DNA from: an uncultured Eubacteriales bacterium
GTDB taxonomy: Bacteria > Bacillota > Clostridia > Oscillospirales > Oscillospiraceae
Direction of reading: 5' to 3'
DNA length: 17,918 nucleotides
NCBI GenBank assembly: GCA_900550615.1
Contig: URSX01000030.1
Location: 1-17,918, forward strand
Part shown: piece by piece, positions 7,075 to 15,599 of the stretch
How the letters are laid out: each line of letters begins with the position of its first letter
How positions within the stretch are numbered: the first letter of the stretch is position 1
Program-made: the position numbers and the translations under genes
The notes under the pieces: model-generated
Seen by the model: the letters and a program-made list of their open reading frames with translations, nothing else
Told to the model about the DNA's origin: nothing
The model's database searches: none

Positions 7075-7102
7075 CAGCAGGCTCTCTTTTTTTGCGTTTG
7101 TG

Positions 7103-7131
7103 TTGACGGTAGAGGGGGTTGGGTGTATAAT
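7103..7131 (+). promoter_or_regulatory. Near-consensus vegetative promoter of the ten-gene operon
   Basis: TTGACG (7103-7108), a 17-base spacer, TATAAT (7126-7131). Transcription should start near 7138, leaving a short leader of about 26 bases with GGAGGT at 7149-7154 before the ATG at 7164. It has the same -35/-10 hexamers and spacing as the promoter at 6447-6475. Confidence 0.82.
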
Positions 7132-7163
7132 ACATTGACTTAATATGCGGAGGTAGGCCCTTT

Positions 7164-8027
7164 ATGTGGATCGCGGACGGTTGGAAGGATTATGAGCTGC
7201 TGGATTGCGGCGGCGGGGAAAAGCTGGAGCGCTGGGGACAGCAGATTCTGGTACGGCCCGACCCCCAGGCCATTTGGGAGACGGATCATAAAAACCCCGG
7301 CTGGCGGCAGGCCAACGCCCGCTACAGCCGCTCCTCCACCGGCGGCGGCCACTGGGACAAGCACAAGCTCCCGGAGCAGTGGGCCATCGGCTATAAGGAT
7401 CTGCGCTTCCAGGTGAAGCCCATGAACTTCAAGCACACGGGTCTTTTCCCGGAGCAGGCGGCCAACTGGGACTTTGCCATGGAGAAAATCAGAAACGCCG
7501 GGCGGCCCATCCGGGTGCTGAACCTCTTTGCCTATACCGGCGGGGCCACGGTGGCCTGCGCGGCGGCGGGGGCCAGCGTATGCCACGTGGACGCGGCCAA
7601 GGGCATGGTGGCCTGGGCCAAGGAGAACGCCCGTGTCTCCGGCCTTTCCGACGCGCCCATCCGCTGGATCGTGGACGATTGCGCCAAATTCGTGGAGCGG
7701 GAGATTCGCCGGGGCAAGACCTACGATGCCATCATCATGGACCCGCCCAGCTATGGTCGGGGCCCCGGAGGCGAGGTGTGGAAGCTGGAGGATAATCTCT
7801 ATCCCTTCGTGAAGCTCTGCGCCCGGGTGCTGTCGGATAAGCCCCTCTTCGTGATATTAAACTCGTACACCACGGGTCTTGCACCCTCGGTGCTGGGATA
7901 TATTCTGCAAATGCTCATCGGCAAGGACCGGGGCGGCAAGGTCACCTGGGACGAGCTGGGTCTGCCGTGTACCGATAGCGGCATGGCTCTGCCCTGCGGC
8001 GCCACGGGCCGGTGGATGAGTGAATAA
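7164..8027 (+). CDS. Class I SAM-dependent methyltransferase, RlmI/COG1092-like
   Basis: Likely RNA (probably rRNA) methyltransferase of the RlmI-like group. 287 residues, shorter than RlmI and without its N-terminal PUA domain. The SAM-binding motif I VLNLFAYTGG is at 118-127, the acidic residue after strand 2 is Asp143 in HVDAAK, motif II/III DDCAKF is at 171-176, and the motif IV DPPSYGRG is at 193-200. The N-terminal ~90 residues (GWKDYELLDCGGGEKLERWG, then RPDPQAIW) are typical of this subgroup in Firmicutes. The ATG at 7164 has GGAGGT nine bases upstream. It is the first gene of the operon, 29 bases before ecfA1. The exact target base cannot be told from sequence. Confidence 0.88.
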   Translation: MWIADGWKDYELLDCGGGEKLERWGQQILVRPDPQAIWETDHKNPGWRQANARYSRSSTGGGHWDKHKLPEQWAIGYKDLRFQVKPMNFKHTGLFPEQAANWDFAMEKIRNAGRPIRVLNLFAYTGGATVACAAAGASVCHVDAAKGMVAWAKENARVSGLSDAPIRWIVDDCAKFVEREIRRGKTYDAIIMDPPSYGRGPGGEVWKLEDNLYPFVKLCARVLSDKPLFVILNSYTTGLAPSVLGYILQMLIGKDRGGKVTWDELGLPCTDSGMALPCGATGRWMSE

Positions 8028-8056
8028 AAAGCGCGATGTAAAAGTGAGATAAAGCT

Positions 8057-8914
8057 ATGTCAATTATGCTGCAAACAGAAAAACTCACCTTCGCCTATCC
8101 GGCGGAGGATGGGGGACAGCAGGAGACCTCCGCTCTGCGGGAGGTGGACCTGGAGATAGAAAAGGGGAGCTTTGTGGTGGTTCTGGGCCACAACGGCTCC
8201 GGCAAATCCACCTTGGCCAAGCACATGAATGCGGTGCTGCTGCCTACCGGCGGCAAGGTCTGGGTGGAGGGAATGGACACCCAGGATGCCCAGTTGCTGC
8301 TGGAGATACGGCGGCGCATCGGCATGGTGTTCCAGAACCCGGATAACCAGATCGTCGCCAACGTGGTGGAGGAGGATGTGGCCTTCGCCCCGGAGAACCT
8401 GGGCGTGCCCACTGAGGAAATTCGCAAGCGGGTGGACGATGCCCTGGAGGCTGTGGGCATGTCGGAATATGCCCGCCACGCGCCGCACCTTCTCTCCGGC
8501 GGGCAAAAGCAGCGCGTCGCCATCGCCGGGGTCATCGCCATGGAACCGGCGTGCATCGTGCTGGATGAGTCCACCGCCATGCTGGATCCTGTAGGCCGCC
8601 GGGAGGTGCTGGACACGGTTCACAAGCTGAACCGGGAGCGGGGCATCACCGTGGTGCTCATTACCCACCATATGAACGAGGCCATGGAGGCCGACCGGGC
8701 CATTGTCATGAACCGGGGGCAGGTGGCCATGGACGGAACCCCCCGGGAGGTGTTCGCCCGGGTGGAGGAGCTGCGGGCCCTGGGCCTGGCCGCGCCGGAC
8801 ACGGTGGAGCTATTGTACGAATTGAGAAGCCGGGGCATGGACATCCCGCTGGATGCCATGACTGTGGAGGAGTGCGCAGATGCCATCTGCCGCGCCTTTT
8901 CCGGTGAAAAATAA
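8057..8914 (+). CDS. ecfA1: ECF transporter ATPase EcfA1 (CbiO-type)
   Basis: One of the two ABC ATPases of the energy-coupling module that drives vitamin and metal uptake by exchangeable S-components. 285 residues. Walker A GHNGSGKS (44-51), Q-loop Gln93 in VFQNPDNQIV, signature LSGGQ (146-150), Walker B CIVLDES (166-172), and the switch histidine in LITHH. The VFQNPDNQIVA and VEEDVAFAPENLG stretches are diagnostic of EcfA1 rather than EcfA2. The start ATG at 8057 has only a weak ribosome site (GTGAGA, 8043-8048); an in-frame ATG at 8066 is an alternative. It is followed 15 bases later by ecfA2. Confidence 0.95.
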   Translation: MSIMLQTEKLTFAYPAEDGGQQETSALREVDLEIEKGSFVVVLGHNGSGKSTLAKHMNAVLLPTGGKVWVEGMDTQDAQLLLEIRRRIGMVFQNPDNQIVANVVEEDVAFAPENLGVPTEEIRKRVDDALEAVGMSEYARHAPHLLSGGQKQRVAIAGVIAMEPACIVLDESTAMLDPVGRREVLDTVHKLNRERGITVVLITHHMNEAMEADRAIVMNRGQVAMDGTPREVFARVEELRALGLAAPDTVELLYELRSRGMDIPLDAMTVEECADAICRAFSGEK

Positions 8915-8929
8915 AGGGGAATAAGCAAA

Positions 8930-9796
8930 TTGGAACCGATTTTACAAGTGAAGGCTCTCACGCACACCTACAGTGCGGGGACACCTTTTGAGCACAAAGC
9001 CATTGATAACGTGGACCTGGAGGTCATGCCCGGGGAGTTTTTGGGCATCATCGGCCACACCGGGTCGGGGAAATCCACCCTCATCCAGCACCTGAACGGG
9101 CTGCTGCGCCCCACCGGCGGAGAAATTCTGCTGGACGGGGAGGACATCTGGGCAAAGCCCAAGGAGATTCGCCGGGTGCGCTTTCAGGTGGGCCTGGTGT
9201 TCCAGTATCCGGAGTATCAGCTCTTTGAGGAGACCGTTTATAAGGATATTTCCTACGGTCCGAAAAACATGGGCCTGGATGCTTCGGAGATCGACCGCCG
9301 GGTGCGTCAGGCGGCGACCTTTGCGGGCATCGATGAGGACATGCTGGAAAAGTCGCCCTTTGAACTCTCCGGCGGGCAGAAGCGCCGGGTAGCCATCGCG
9401 GGGGTTATCGCCATGGAGCCGAAGGTGCTGATCCTGGACGAGCCTACGGCGGGGCTGGATCCTCGGGGCCGGGAGGCTATTCTGGCCCAGCTGCGCTCGT
9501 ACCATAAGCAGAAGGGCAACGCCGTCATTCTGGTGAGCCACTCCATGGAGGAGGTGGCTCGGAATGTGGATCGCATTGTGGTCATGAGCCATTCCCATAA
9601 GCTGATGGACGGCACGCCGGAGGAGGTATTCTCCCGGGCGGAGGAGCTGCTGCAGGTGGGGCTGGACGTGCCCCAGGTCACAAAGGTGGCCATGGAGCTG
9701 CAAAAGCGCGGCCTGCTGGCAGACAGCAGCGTGTATACCATTGACGAGCTTGTGCGCCGCCTCCTGGCGCTGAAGGGGGGCGAGGCGGCATGCTGA
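8930..9796 (+). CDS. ecfA2: ECF transporter ATPase EcfA2
   Basis: Second ATPase of the ECF module, pairing with EcfA1 on the cytoplasmic side of EcfT. 288 residues. Walker A GHTGSGKS (42-49), Q-loop in VFQYPEYQLFEETV (90-103, characteristic of EcfA2), signature LSGGQ (146-150), Walker B VLILDEP (166-172) and the switch histidine in LVSHSM. The start is TTG at 8930 with AAAGGGGA (8913-8920) nine bases upstream; the hydrophobic ILQVKALTHTY strand follows at once, so no later start is plausible. The gene ends seven bases inside ecfT (9790-9796), which suggests coupled translation and equal amounts of the subunits. Confidence 0.95.
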   Translation: MEPILQVKALTHTYSAGTPFEHKAIDNVDLEVMPGEFLGIIGHTGSGKSTLIQHLNGLLRPTGGEILLDGEDIWAKPKEIRRVRFQVGLVFQYPEYQLFEETVYKDISYGPKNMGLDASEIDRRVRQAATFAGIDEDMLEKSPFELSGGQKRRVAIAGVIAMEPKVLILDEPTAGLDPRGREAILAQLRSYHKQKGNAVILVSHSMEEVARNVDRIVVMSHSHKLMDGTPEEVFSRAEELLQVGLDVPQVTKVAMELQKRGLLADSSVYTIDELVRRLLALKGGEAAC

Positions 9797-10596
9797 AGGA
9801 TATTACCCTGGGCCAGTTTTTCCCCGGCAATACGCTGGTGCACCGGCTGGATCCCCGGACGAAGATCCTGGCGGTGATCCTGTATATCGTGGCCCTGTTC
9901 AGCGCGGACAGTGTGCTGACCTACGTCATTGTGGCGGCGGTGCTGGCGGCGAGCATTTTGGTGTCTAAGGTACCGTTTAAGTCCCTGACCAAGGGCCTCA
10001 AGCCTATTCTCATCATCGTCATCTTCACGGCCGTTATGAACCTGTTTTTCACCAAGGGCACGGCCATCTGCGATGTGTGGCTCCTGCGCCACATCACCTG
10101 GGAGGGCCTGGTGGCGGCGGCGAAGATGATGCTGCGCATCGTGATGCTCATCATGGGAACCTTTCTTCTGACCTATACCACCAGTCCCATTTCTCTTACG
10201 GACGGCCTGGAGTCCCTGCTGGGCTTTTTGAAGAAGATCAAGGCGCCGGTGCATGAGCTGAGCATGATGATGTCCATTGCCCTGCGCTTTATCCCCACCC
10301 TCATTGAGGAGACGGATAAGATCATGTCCGCCCAGAAGGCCCGGGGCGCGGACTTTGAATCCGGGAATATTTTCCAGCGGGCCAAGGCTCTGGTGCCCAT
10401 TCTGGTGCCGCTGTTCATCTCCGCCTTCCGCCGGGCCGACGAGCTGGCCACAGCTATGGAGTGCCGGTGCTATCACGGCGGCGAGGGCCGCACGGCCCTG
10501 CATGTGCTGCGCTATAAGACGGCGGACTGGCTGGTTTTGACGGGCTTCGTGGCCCTGGCGGCAGGCGTTATCGTCCTGGGAAAATTCGGCCTGTGA
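9790..10596 (+). CDS. ecfT: ECF transporter transmembrane subunit EcfT
   Basis: Integral membrane scaffold that links the two ATPases to a substrate-binding S-component. 268 residues with hydrophobic segments near 25-58, 70-88, 112-130, 200-212 and 246-264. The family motif HRLDPRTKI is at 18-26. The two coupling helices carry the expected Ala-Arg-Gly type motifs: ARGADF (184-189) and, in the second, ECRCYHG (224-230), where the usual Ala of ARC/ARG is replaced by Cys. The ATG at 9790 overlaps ecfA2 by seven bases. No S-component gene lies in the window, so this is probably a shared (group II) module serving S-components encoded elsewhere. Confidence 0.94.
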   Translation: MLKDITLGQFFPGNTLVHRLDPRTKILAVILYIVALFSADSVLTYVIVAAVLAASILVSKVPFKSLTKGLKPILIIVIFTAVMNLFFTKGTAICDVWLLRHITWEGLVAAAKMMLRIVMLIMGTFLLTYTTSPISLTDGLESLLGFLKKIKAPVHELSMMMSIALRFIPTLIEETDKIMSAQKARGADFESGNIFQRAKALVPILVPLFISAFRRADELATAMECRCYHGGEGRTALHVLRYKTADWLVLTGFVALAAGVIVLGKFGL

Positions 10597-10617
10597 TCGT
10601 TTGAGAAAGGATACGCT

Positions 10618-11385
10618 ATGCGGAATATTGCACTGATACTCATGTATAACGGCACGGCCTATCACGGCTGGCAGGTGCAGAAAACCGAAATTTCCGTGGC
10701 CGAGACCCTGGAAAGGGGCCTCAGCATGGTGTGCGGGGAGAAGATCAAGTGCGTGGGCTGCGGCCGCACCGACGCCGGAGTGCACGCGGAGTACTATGTG
10801 GCCAATTTCCATACAAATTCCCGCATCCCCGTGGAGCGCATCCCCTTCGCGGTGAACACCCATATTCCCGAGGATATCGTGGTGCGCCGGGCCTATGAGG
10901 TGGCGGAGGATTTCAATGCCATCGGCTCCTGCATCAAGAAGGAATATACCTACCGCATTTATAATTCCCGCATCAAGAATCCCTTCTATGTTCACCGGGC
11001 GTATTTTTACCCCAAGCGGCTGGACGAGACGCTTATGGACCGGGCGGCCCGGATGTTTGAGGGTACCCACGATTTTGCCGCCGTCCGCTCTGTGGGCACC
11101 AACGTAAGAAGCACCGTGCGCACCATCCATTACTGCCGCGTGGAGCGGCGGGGGGAGCTGCTGGAGCTGAAGGTGTGCGCCAACGGCTTCCTGTATAATA
11201 TGGTGCGGGCCATCACCGGCACGGTGCTCTACGCCGCCGAGGGTAAGCTCCGGCCGGAGGATATCCCGGAGATCCTGGACTCCGGCAACCGCACTCTGGC
11301 GGGCCCCACGGCGCCGCCGGGCGGTCTGTATCTCACACGGGTCTGGTATGAGGATGAGAGACTGAATGGAACAGATGAAATTTGA
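10618..11385 (+). CDS. truA: tRNA pseudouridine(38-40) synthase TruA
   Basis: Converts uridines 38-40 in the anticodon arm of many tRNAs to pseudouridine. 255 residues, normal for the family. The N-terminal motif YNGTAYHGWQ is at 10-19, and the catalytic aspartate is Asp52 in GRTDAGVHA (49-57). Further family motifs are KKEYTY (106-111) and GFLYNMVR in the C-terminal half. The ATG at 10618 has AAAGG at 10606-10610. It follows ecfT by 21 bases; ecf genes next to truA is a classic Firmicutes arrangement. Its 3' end overlaps the next gene by 20 bases. Confidence 0.96.
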   Translation: MRNIALILMYNGTAYHGWQVQKTEISVAETLERGLSMVCGEKIKCVGCGRTDAGVHAEYYVANFHTNSRIPVERIPFAVNTHIPEDIVVRRAYEVAEDFNAIGSCIKKEYTYRIYNSRIKNPFYVHRAYFYPKRLDETLMDRAARMFEGTHDFAAVRSVGTNVRSTVRTIHYCRVERRGELLELKVCANGFLYNMVRAITGTVLYAAEGKLRPEDIPEILDSGNRTLAGPTAPPGGLYLTRVWYEDERLNGTDEI

Positions 11386-12550
11386 AATGGGCGATTTGCA
11401 GCAGACCGCCCCCAAACGCGTAAAAAAGAGACAGCTGCCCCGGCGAAAGCTGCGGATGCTTCTGCTGGCGATTCTGGCGGTGCTGGCAGTGGTGGTGGTC
11501 GTCGTCCTGCTGGATCGCACCGCCTTTGACGGTCTGCGCCGCAGCATCGCCTACATGCGCGCGGAAAAGGACGAGAGCGGCTGCGCCCGGCTCTACCAGT
11601 ATAACGGGGACGGCGCCGGGTGCTACGCGGATCTGGACGGCAGCCTGCTGGTGGCCTCCGGCAGTGAGATTACGCTGCTGGATGATAAGGGGAACGCCCT
11701 CTACCACGAGGCACTGCAAGGGGGCCAGGTGGCTGTCAGCGCGGCGGATGGCTTCGGCGCGGTGTATGAGATCGGCGGAAAGAGCCTGTACCTGCTGGAT
11801 GCCAAGGGCCTTGTGAAGTCCATGACCATGGAGGGGGAGATATTCTCTGCAGAGATGGGTAGGGACGGCCAATTTGCCGTGACCCTGAAAAAAACAGGAT
11901 ATAAAACGGCGGTGTCCGTCTATAATGGCAAGGGTGAGCCGCTGTATGAATTTAACTCGGCCCAGAAGTACCTGATGACTGCCGCCGTGTCCGAAAACGG
12001 GAACTATATGGCCGCAGCGGCCATGGGCCAGACCGGCGGCAGCTTTCAGAGTACCCTGCAGCTTTATAAGCTCACCTCCGACTCTCTGCAGGCCGAGGTG
12101 GAGCTGTCCGGGGGCGTTTACCAGCTGGGCACTGTCTCCGGCGCGTTCTGCGCCGCCACGGACAAGGCCCTGTGCTTCGTGAAAAACGACGGCACCGTAG
12201 CTTCCTATGACTATAAGGGCGCGAGCCTCTCCCGGTGCAGCCTGGGCGGCAATAAATTTGCCGCCGTGCTGCTGGAGAACTATTCCTCCGGCGGCCAGAC
12301 GCACCTGGCCACGGTGAACGCCTCCGGCGAGGAGATCGCCTCCCTGTCCGTGGGCAATGAGGTGCTGGATCTGTCTGCCTCCGGGCGCTATCTGGCGGTG
12401 CTCTACAGCAATCGCCTGGTGATCTACGATCAGAAGCTGCGGGAGTGTGCTGCGCTGGAGGATGTCAGCTCCGCCCGGCGGGTGCTGATGCGGTCGGACG
12501 GCTCGGCGGTGCTGGTGGGCCTGACATCTGCCAGCCTGTATTTGCCGTAA
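11366..12550 (+). CDS. DUF5711-type membrane-anchored protein, beta-propeller-like
   Basis: 394 residues, function unknown. A basic cytoplasmic N-terminus (18-30, KRVKKRQLPRRK) precedes one strong membrane helix (31-49, run of valines), and the rest should lie outside. The outer part is a series of about 40-residue beta-rich units with recurring pieces such as SLLVASGSEITLLDDKG, SLYLLDAKG, VSVYNGKGEPLYEF and RYLAVLYSNRLVIYDQ, as in PQQ/WD-like propellers. I recognise it as resembling DUF5711 proteins, which commonly stand between truA-type and cvpA-type genes in Oscillospiraceae. The ATG at 11366 lies inside truA and has only a weak GAGAG site; ATG 11375 is an alternative. Probable role as an extracytoplasmic sensor or scaffold is inference. 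Confidence 0.82.
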   Translation: MEQMKFEMGDLQQTAPKRVKKRQLPRRKLRMLLLAILAVLAVVVVVVLLDRTAFDGLRRSIAYMRAEKDESGCARLYQYNGDGAGCYADLDGSLLVASGSEITLLDDKGNALYHEALQGGQVAVSAADGFGAVYEIGGKSLYLLDAKGLVKSMTMEGEIFSAEMGRDGQFAVTLKKTGYKTAVSVYNGKGEPLYEFNSAQKYLMTAAVSENGNYMAAAAMGQTGGSFQSTLQLYKLTSDSLQAEVELSGGVYQLGTVSGAFCAATDKALCFVKNDGTVASYDYKGASLSRCSLGGNKFAAVLLENYSSGGQTHLATVNASGEEIASLSVGNEVLDLSASGRYLAVLYSNRLVIYDQKLRECAALEDVSSARRVLMRSDGSAVLVGLTSASLYLP

Positions 12551-12568
12551 GGCAGAGGAGAACTGAAA

Positions 12569-13201
12569 ATGATTTGGGTAGATTTGATTATCGTGGGCGT
12601 GCTCCTGCTGGGCCTGGGCATTGGGGCCAGGCGTGGCTTTTTGCAGACGCTGGGGGGCATTGCGGCCATCGTGGTGTCCTTTATCGGTGCGGGCATAGCC
12701 GCGGCGGCGCTGTCGGGCACGGTAGCCCGATGGATCCGGCCCCTGCTGGAGAAAAAAATAACGGCGGGTGCCGCTGACGAGAGCGCTGCGTCCCTGGTGG
12801 AGCAGGCCGGCTTTTTCGGTGATACCGCACGCCGCCTGACGGACAGCATCACCGCCCTGGTGCAGCAGACCAGCCAGTCGCTCATCACCGCCGTCACCGA
12901 TGGCATCGCCCAGTCGGTGGCCTATGCTCTGGTGTACCTGGTGGCCTTTGTGGTGCTGATGCTGCTGTGCAGGCTGGTGCTGCGGGCCCTGCGTCTGGCA
13001 TCCCGGATCCCGGGGCTGCACCTGCTGGATCTGCTGGGCGGCGGCGTACTGGGGCTGGGCGTTGCGGCGCTGCTGCTGTATTTTGCCGCGTGGCTCCTGC
13101 TGCGGCTGCAGCTGGTGCTCACCGAGGACATGGTGGCCCAGTCCGCCCTGCTTCGATTCTTTGTGGATCATTCCCCCATGGACTGGTTCACATCCCTGTA
13201 A
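12569..13201 (+). CDS. CvpA family membrane protein
   Basis: 210-residue integral membrane protein of the CvpA (colicin V production) family; biochemical role unsettled, linked to envelope functions in other bacteria. Hydrophobic segments at about 3-20, 28-50, 113-136 and 150-180 fit the four-helix family pattern, with the typical GARRGFLQTLGGI turn (19-31) after the first helix. The ATG at 12569 has GAGGAG at 12555-12560. It is 18 bases after the DUF5711 gene and 49 bases before the Clp ATPase. The pairing with a large extracytoplasmic propeller-like protein suggests the two may work together at the membrane. Confidence 0.88.
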   Translation: MIWVDLIIVGVLLLGLGIGARRGFLQTLGGIAAIVVSFIGAGIAAAALSGTVARWIRPLLEKKITAGAADESAASLVEQAGFFGDTARRLTDSITALVQQTSQSLITAVTDGIAQSVAYALVYLVAFVVLMLLCRLVLRALRLASRIPGLHLLDLLGGGVLGLGVAALLLYFAAWLLLRLQLVLTEDMVAQSALLRFFVDHSPMDWFTSL

Positions 13202-13250
13202 ACCCAAGGCCTATCCGCTGGTTGGATGGCAGGAAAAAACGGAGGAAACT

Positions 13251-15590
13251 ATGCAACCTACTCTTTGCTCGAAATGTAAGAAAAACGTGGCCGTGGTGTT
13301 CATCTCCCGGATGAATGAGAAAAACGAGCCGGTGAACGAGGGCCTGTGCCTGCAGTGCGCCGCCAAGCTGGGCCTGCCCCAGGTGGAGGATATGATGAAG
13401 CGCATGGGCATCACTCCGGAGGATCTGGAGAGCCTCAGCGGGGAGATGATGCAGGCCTTCGGCGGTGCCGAGGAGCTGGAGGATGTGCCCACGGATGACA
13501 GCGAGGACGAGGACGAGAGCGGCAAGACGGCCACCTTCCCCTTCCTGAACCGTCTCTTTGGCGGCAGTCAGACCCCGGCGGAGAAGCAGCCCGGGGAGAC
13601 CTCTGGCCAGGGCCGGGAGGCCAAGGGCGGTAAGACGGAGAAAAAACGTAAATTTTTGGATAATTACTGCATCAACCTCTCCCGCCGCGCCCGGGAGGGC
13701 AAGCTGGACGCTGTCATCGGCCGGGAAGAGGAAATTGAGCGGGTGGTGCAGATTCTGAACCGCCGCCAGAAGAACAATCCCTGCCTCATCGGCGAGCCCG
13801 GTGTGGGCAAGACCGCCATTGCCGAGGGCCTGGCTCAGCGCATCGCCGCCGGGCAGGTGCCCTTCAAGCTGCGGGATAAGGAGGTTTATCTGCTGGACCT
13901 GACGGCCCTGGTGGCCGGCACCCAGTTCCGTGGCCAGTTCGAGAGCCGTATGAAGGGACTTATCGAGGAGATACGCAAGGCCGGGAACATCATCCTGGTC
14001 ATTGACGAGGTGCACAACATCGTGGGGGCCGGGGATGCCGAGGGCAGTATGAACGCCGCCAATATCCTGAAGCCCGCCCTCTCCCGTGGGGAGATCCAGG
14101 TCATCGGCGCCACCACCTTCAATGAATACCGCAAGTTTATCGAGAAGGATTCCGCCCTGGAGCGCCGCTTCCAGCCGGTAACGGTGGCGGAGCCTAACAT
14201 GGAGGATACACTGAAGATCCTCAAGGGCATCGCCCATTACTATGAAGAATTCCATGGCGTGCAGATCCCCGAGGGCATCCTGCGCCAGGCGGTGGCCCTG
14301 TCGGAGCGGTACATCACCGACCGTTTCCTGCCGGATAAGGCCATTGACCTCATCGACGAGGCCTGCTCTGACCTGAACCTCCACGATGCCTCCATCAATC
14401 GCCGCATGGAGCTCAAGCGTGATCTGGAGAACATTACCTTCGAGCGGGAGACGCTTATGTCCGCCGAGCCCGAGGAGGGCAAGGAGTTCACCCAGGAGGA
14501 ACTGGATGCCCGCTATGAGCGCATCGCCGAACTGCGCAGCCAGGAGATGCGCCTGCAGGAGGAGCTGACGGAGATCGAGAAAAAGGGTGTACCCCAGCTG
14601 ACCATGGAGAATATCGCCCGGGTCATCGAGCTGTGGACGAAGATCCCGGCCAGCAAGATCCGGGAGGAGGAATTTAAGCGACTGTCGGAGCTGGAGGACC
14701 GGCTGAAGCAGCATATTGTGGGGCAGGACGAGGCCGTGGCCGCCGTGGCCGCCGCCATCCGCCGCAACCGCGTGGGTATTTCTCCCAAGCATAAGCCGGT
14801 GAGCTTCATTTTCGTGGGCAGCACCGGCGTGGGTAAGACCGAGCTTGTGAAGCAGCTGGCCGACGACCTCTTCCACGCGCCGGAGTCCCTGATCCGCCTG
14901 GATATGTCCGAGTTTATGGAAAAGCACTCGGTGTCCCGCATTGTGGGCTCGCCCCCGGGCTATGTGGGCTATGATGAGGCAGGCCAGCTGACGGAGAAAA
15001 TTCGCCGCAAGCCCTACTCCGTGGTGCTGTTCGATGAGATTGAAAAGGCCCACCCGGATGTGCTGAATGTGCTGCTGCAAATTCTGGACGACGGCCAGAT
15101 CACCGATGCCCATGGGCGCAAGGTGAACTTTGAAAACACCGTCATTGTCATGACCTCTAACGCCGGCTCCGACAAGAGCGCCGGCGGTACCGTGGGCTTT
15201 GGCCGCAGCAGCGACGAGCAGGATAAGGAGCGGGTCATGAAGGCGCTGCAGTCCTTCCTGCGCCCGGAGTTTATCAACCGCGTGGATGAGATCGTGTATT
15301 TCCACCAGCTGACCAAGGAGAATTTTGCCGGCATCGCCCGCATCATGCTGCGTGAGCTGACGGAGTCCCTATCGGCAAAGGGCTTTACCTTCACCTATGA
15401 TGACGCATTGGTAGAGTATCTGGTGGAGCAGTCCTATTCCGCCGCCTACGGTGCCCGGAATCTGCGCCGCTGCATCCAGAAGGAGCTGGAGGATCCCATG
15501 GCGGTGCGCATCATCGAGAGCTTTGACCATCCCATTACCCATATCCATGCCTCCGCCTCGGGCGGCAAGGTGACGCTGGATGCGCTGTAA
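13251..15590 (+). CDS. clpE: Clp ATPase with N-terminal zinc finger (ClpE-like, ClpC class)
   Basis: HSP100 unfoldase that feeds proteins to ClpP. 779 residues. Instead of the double Clp_N domain of ClpC, it starts with a Cys4 finger (Cys6, Cys9, Cys33, Cys36), as in Bacillus ClpE, then an acidic low-complexity linker (73-130). AAA domain 1 has Walker A GEPGVGKTA (181-189), Walker B ILVIDE (248-253) and arginine finger in ALERRF (303-308 region). A short coiled middle segment lies at 384-447. AAA domain 2 has Walker A GSTGVGKTE (523-531), Walker B VVLFDE (591-596) and Arg677 in INRVDE. The ClpP-docking loop is VGFG (648-651). ATG 13251 has GGAGG at 13241-13245; the frame open upstream to 13062 overlaps the CvpA gene. 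No CtsR or CIRCE operator is seen nearby. It may be labelled clpC in databases. Confidence 0.92.
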   Translation: MQPTLCSKCKKNVAVVFISRMNEKNEPVNEGLCLQCAAKLGLPQVEDMMKRMGITPEDLESLSGEMMQAFGGAEELEDVPTDDSEDEDESGKTATFPFLNRLFGGSQTPAEKQPGETSGQGREAKGGKTEKKRKFLDNYCINLSRRAREGKLDAVIGREEEIERVVQILNRRQKNNPCLIGEPGVGKTAIAEGLAQRIAAGQVPFKLRDKEVYLLDLTALVAGTQFRGQFESRMKGLIEEIRKAGNIILVIDEVHNIVGAGDAEGSMNAANILKPALSRGEIQVIGATTFNEYRKFIEKDSALERRFQPVTVAEPNMEDTLKILKGIAHYYEEFHGVQIPEGILRQAVALSERYITDRFLPDKAIDLIDEACSDLNLHDASINRRMELKRDLENITFERETLMSAEPEEGKEFTQEELDARYERIAELRSQEMRLQEELTEIEKKGVPQLTMENIARVIELWTKIPASKIREEEFKRLSELEDRLKQHIVGQDEAVAAVAAAIRRNRVGISPKHKPVSFIFVGSTGVGKTELVKQLADDLFHAPESLIRLDMSEFMEKHSVSRIVGSPPGYVGYDEAGQLTEKIRRKPYSVVLFDEIEKAHPDVLNVLLQILDDGQITDAHGRKVNFENTVIVMTSNAGSDKSAGGTVGFGRSSDEQDKERVMKALQSFLRPEFINRVDEIVYFHQLTKENFAGIARIMLRELTESLSAKGFTFTYDDALVEYLVEQSYSAAYGARNLRRCIQKELEDPMAVRIIESFDHPITHIHASASGGKVTLDAL

Positions 15591-15599
15591 GGAGGAGCT

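Noticed and set aside
6949..7143. Short plus-strand frames (and a minus-strand frame 6917-7135) in the hairpin-rich gap
   Set aside because: No ribosome site, no family resemblance, and they cross the inverted repeats and the operon promoter.
9307..11547. 746-codon open frame on the minus strand across ecfA2, ecfT and truA
   Set aside because: It is antisense to three genes with unmistakable family motifs; its composition (runs of H, R, G, Q) is that of a GC-rich shadow frame, and it has no ribosome site or recognisable domain.
11333..13207. 624-codon open frame on the minus strand across the DUF5711 and CvpA genes
   Set aside because: Shadow frame with Q/H/R-rich low complexity; the plus-strand genes have starts, ribosome sites and membrane segments.
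13062..13250. Upstream extension of the Clp ATPase frame
   Set aside because: It lies within the CvpA coding region, and the ATG at 13251 has GGAGG just ahead and begins the Cys4 finger.
13188..15305. 705-codon open frame on the minus strand across the Clp ATPase
   Set aside because: Shadow of the Clp coding frame; the protein is L/H/G-rich with no motif.
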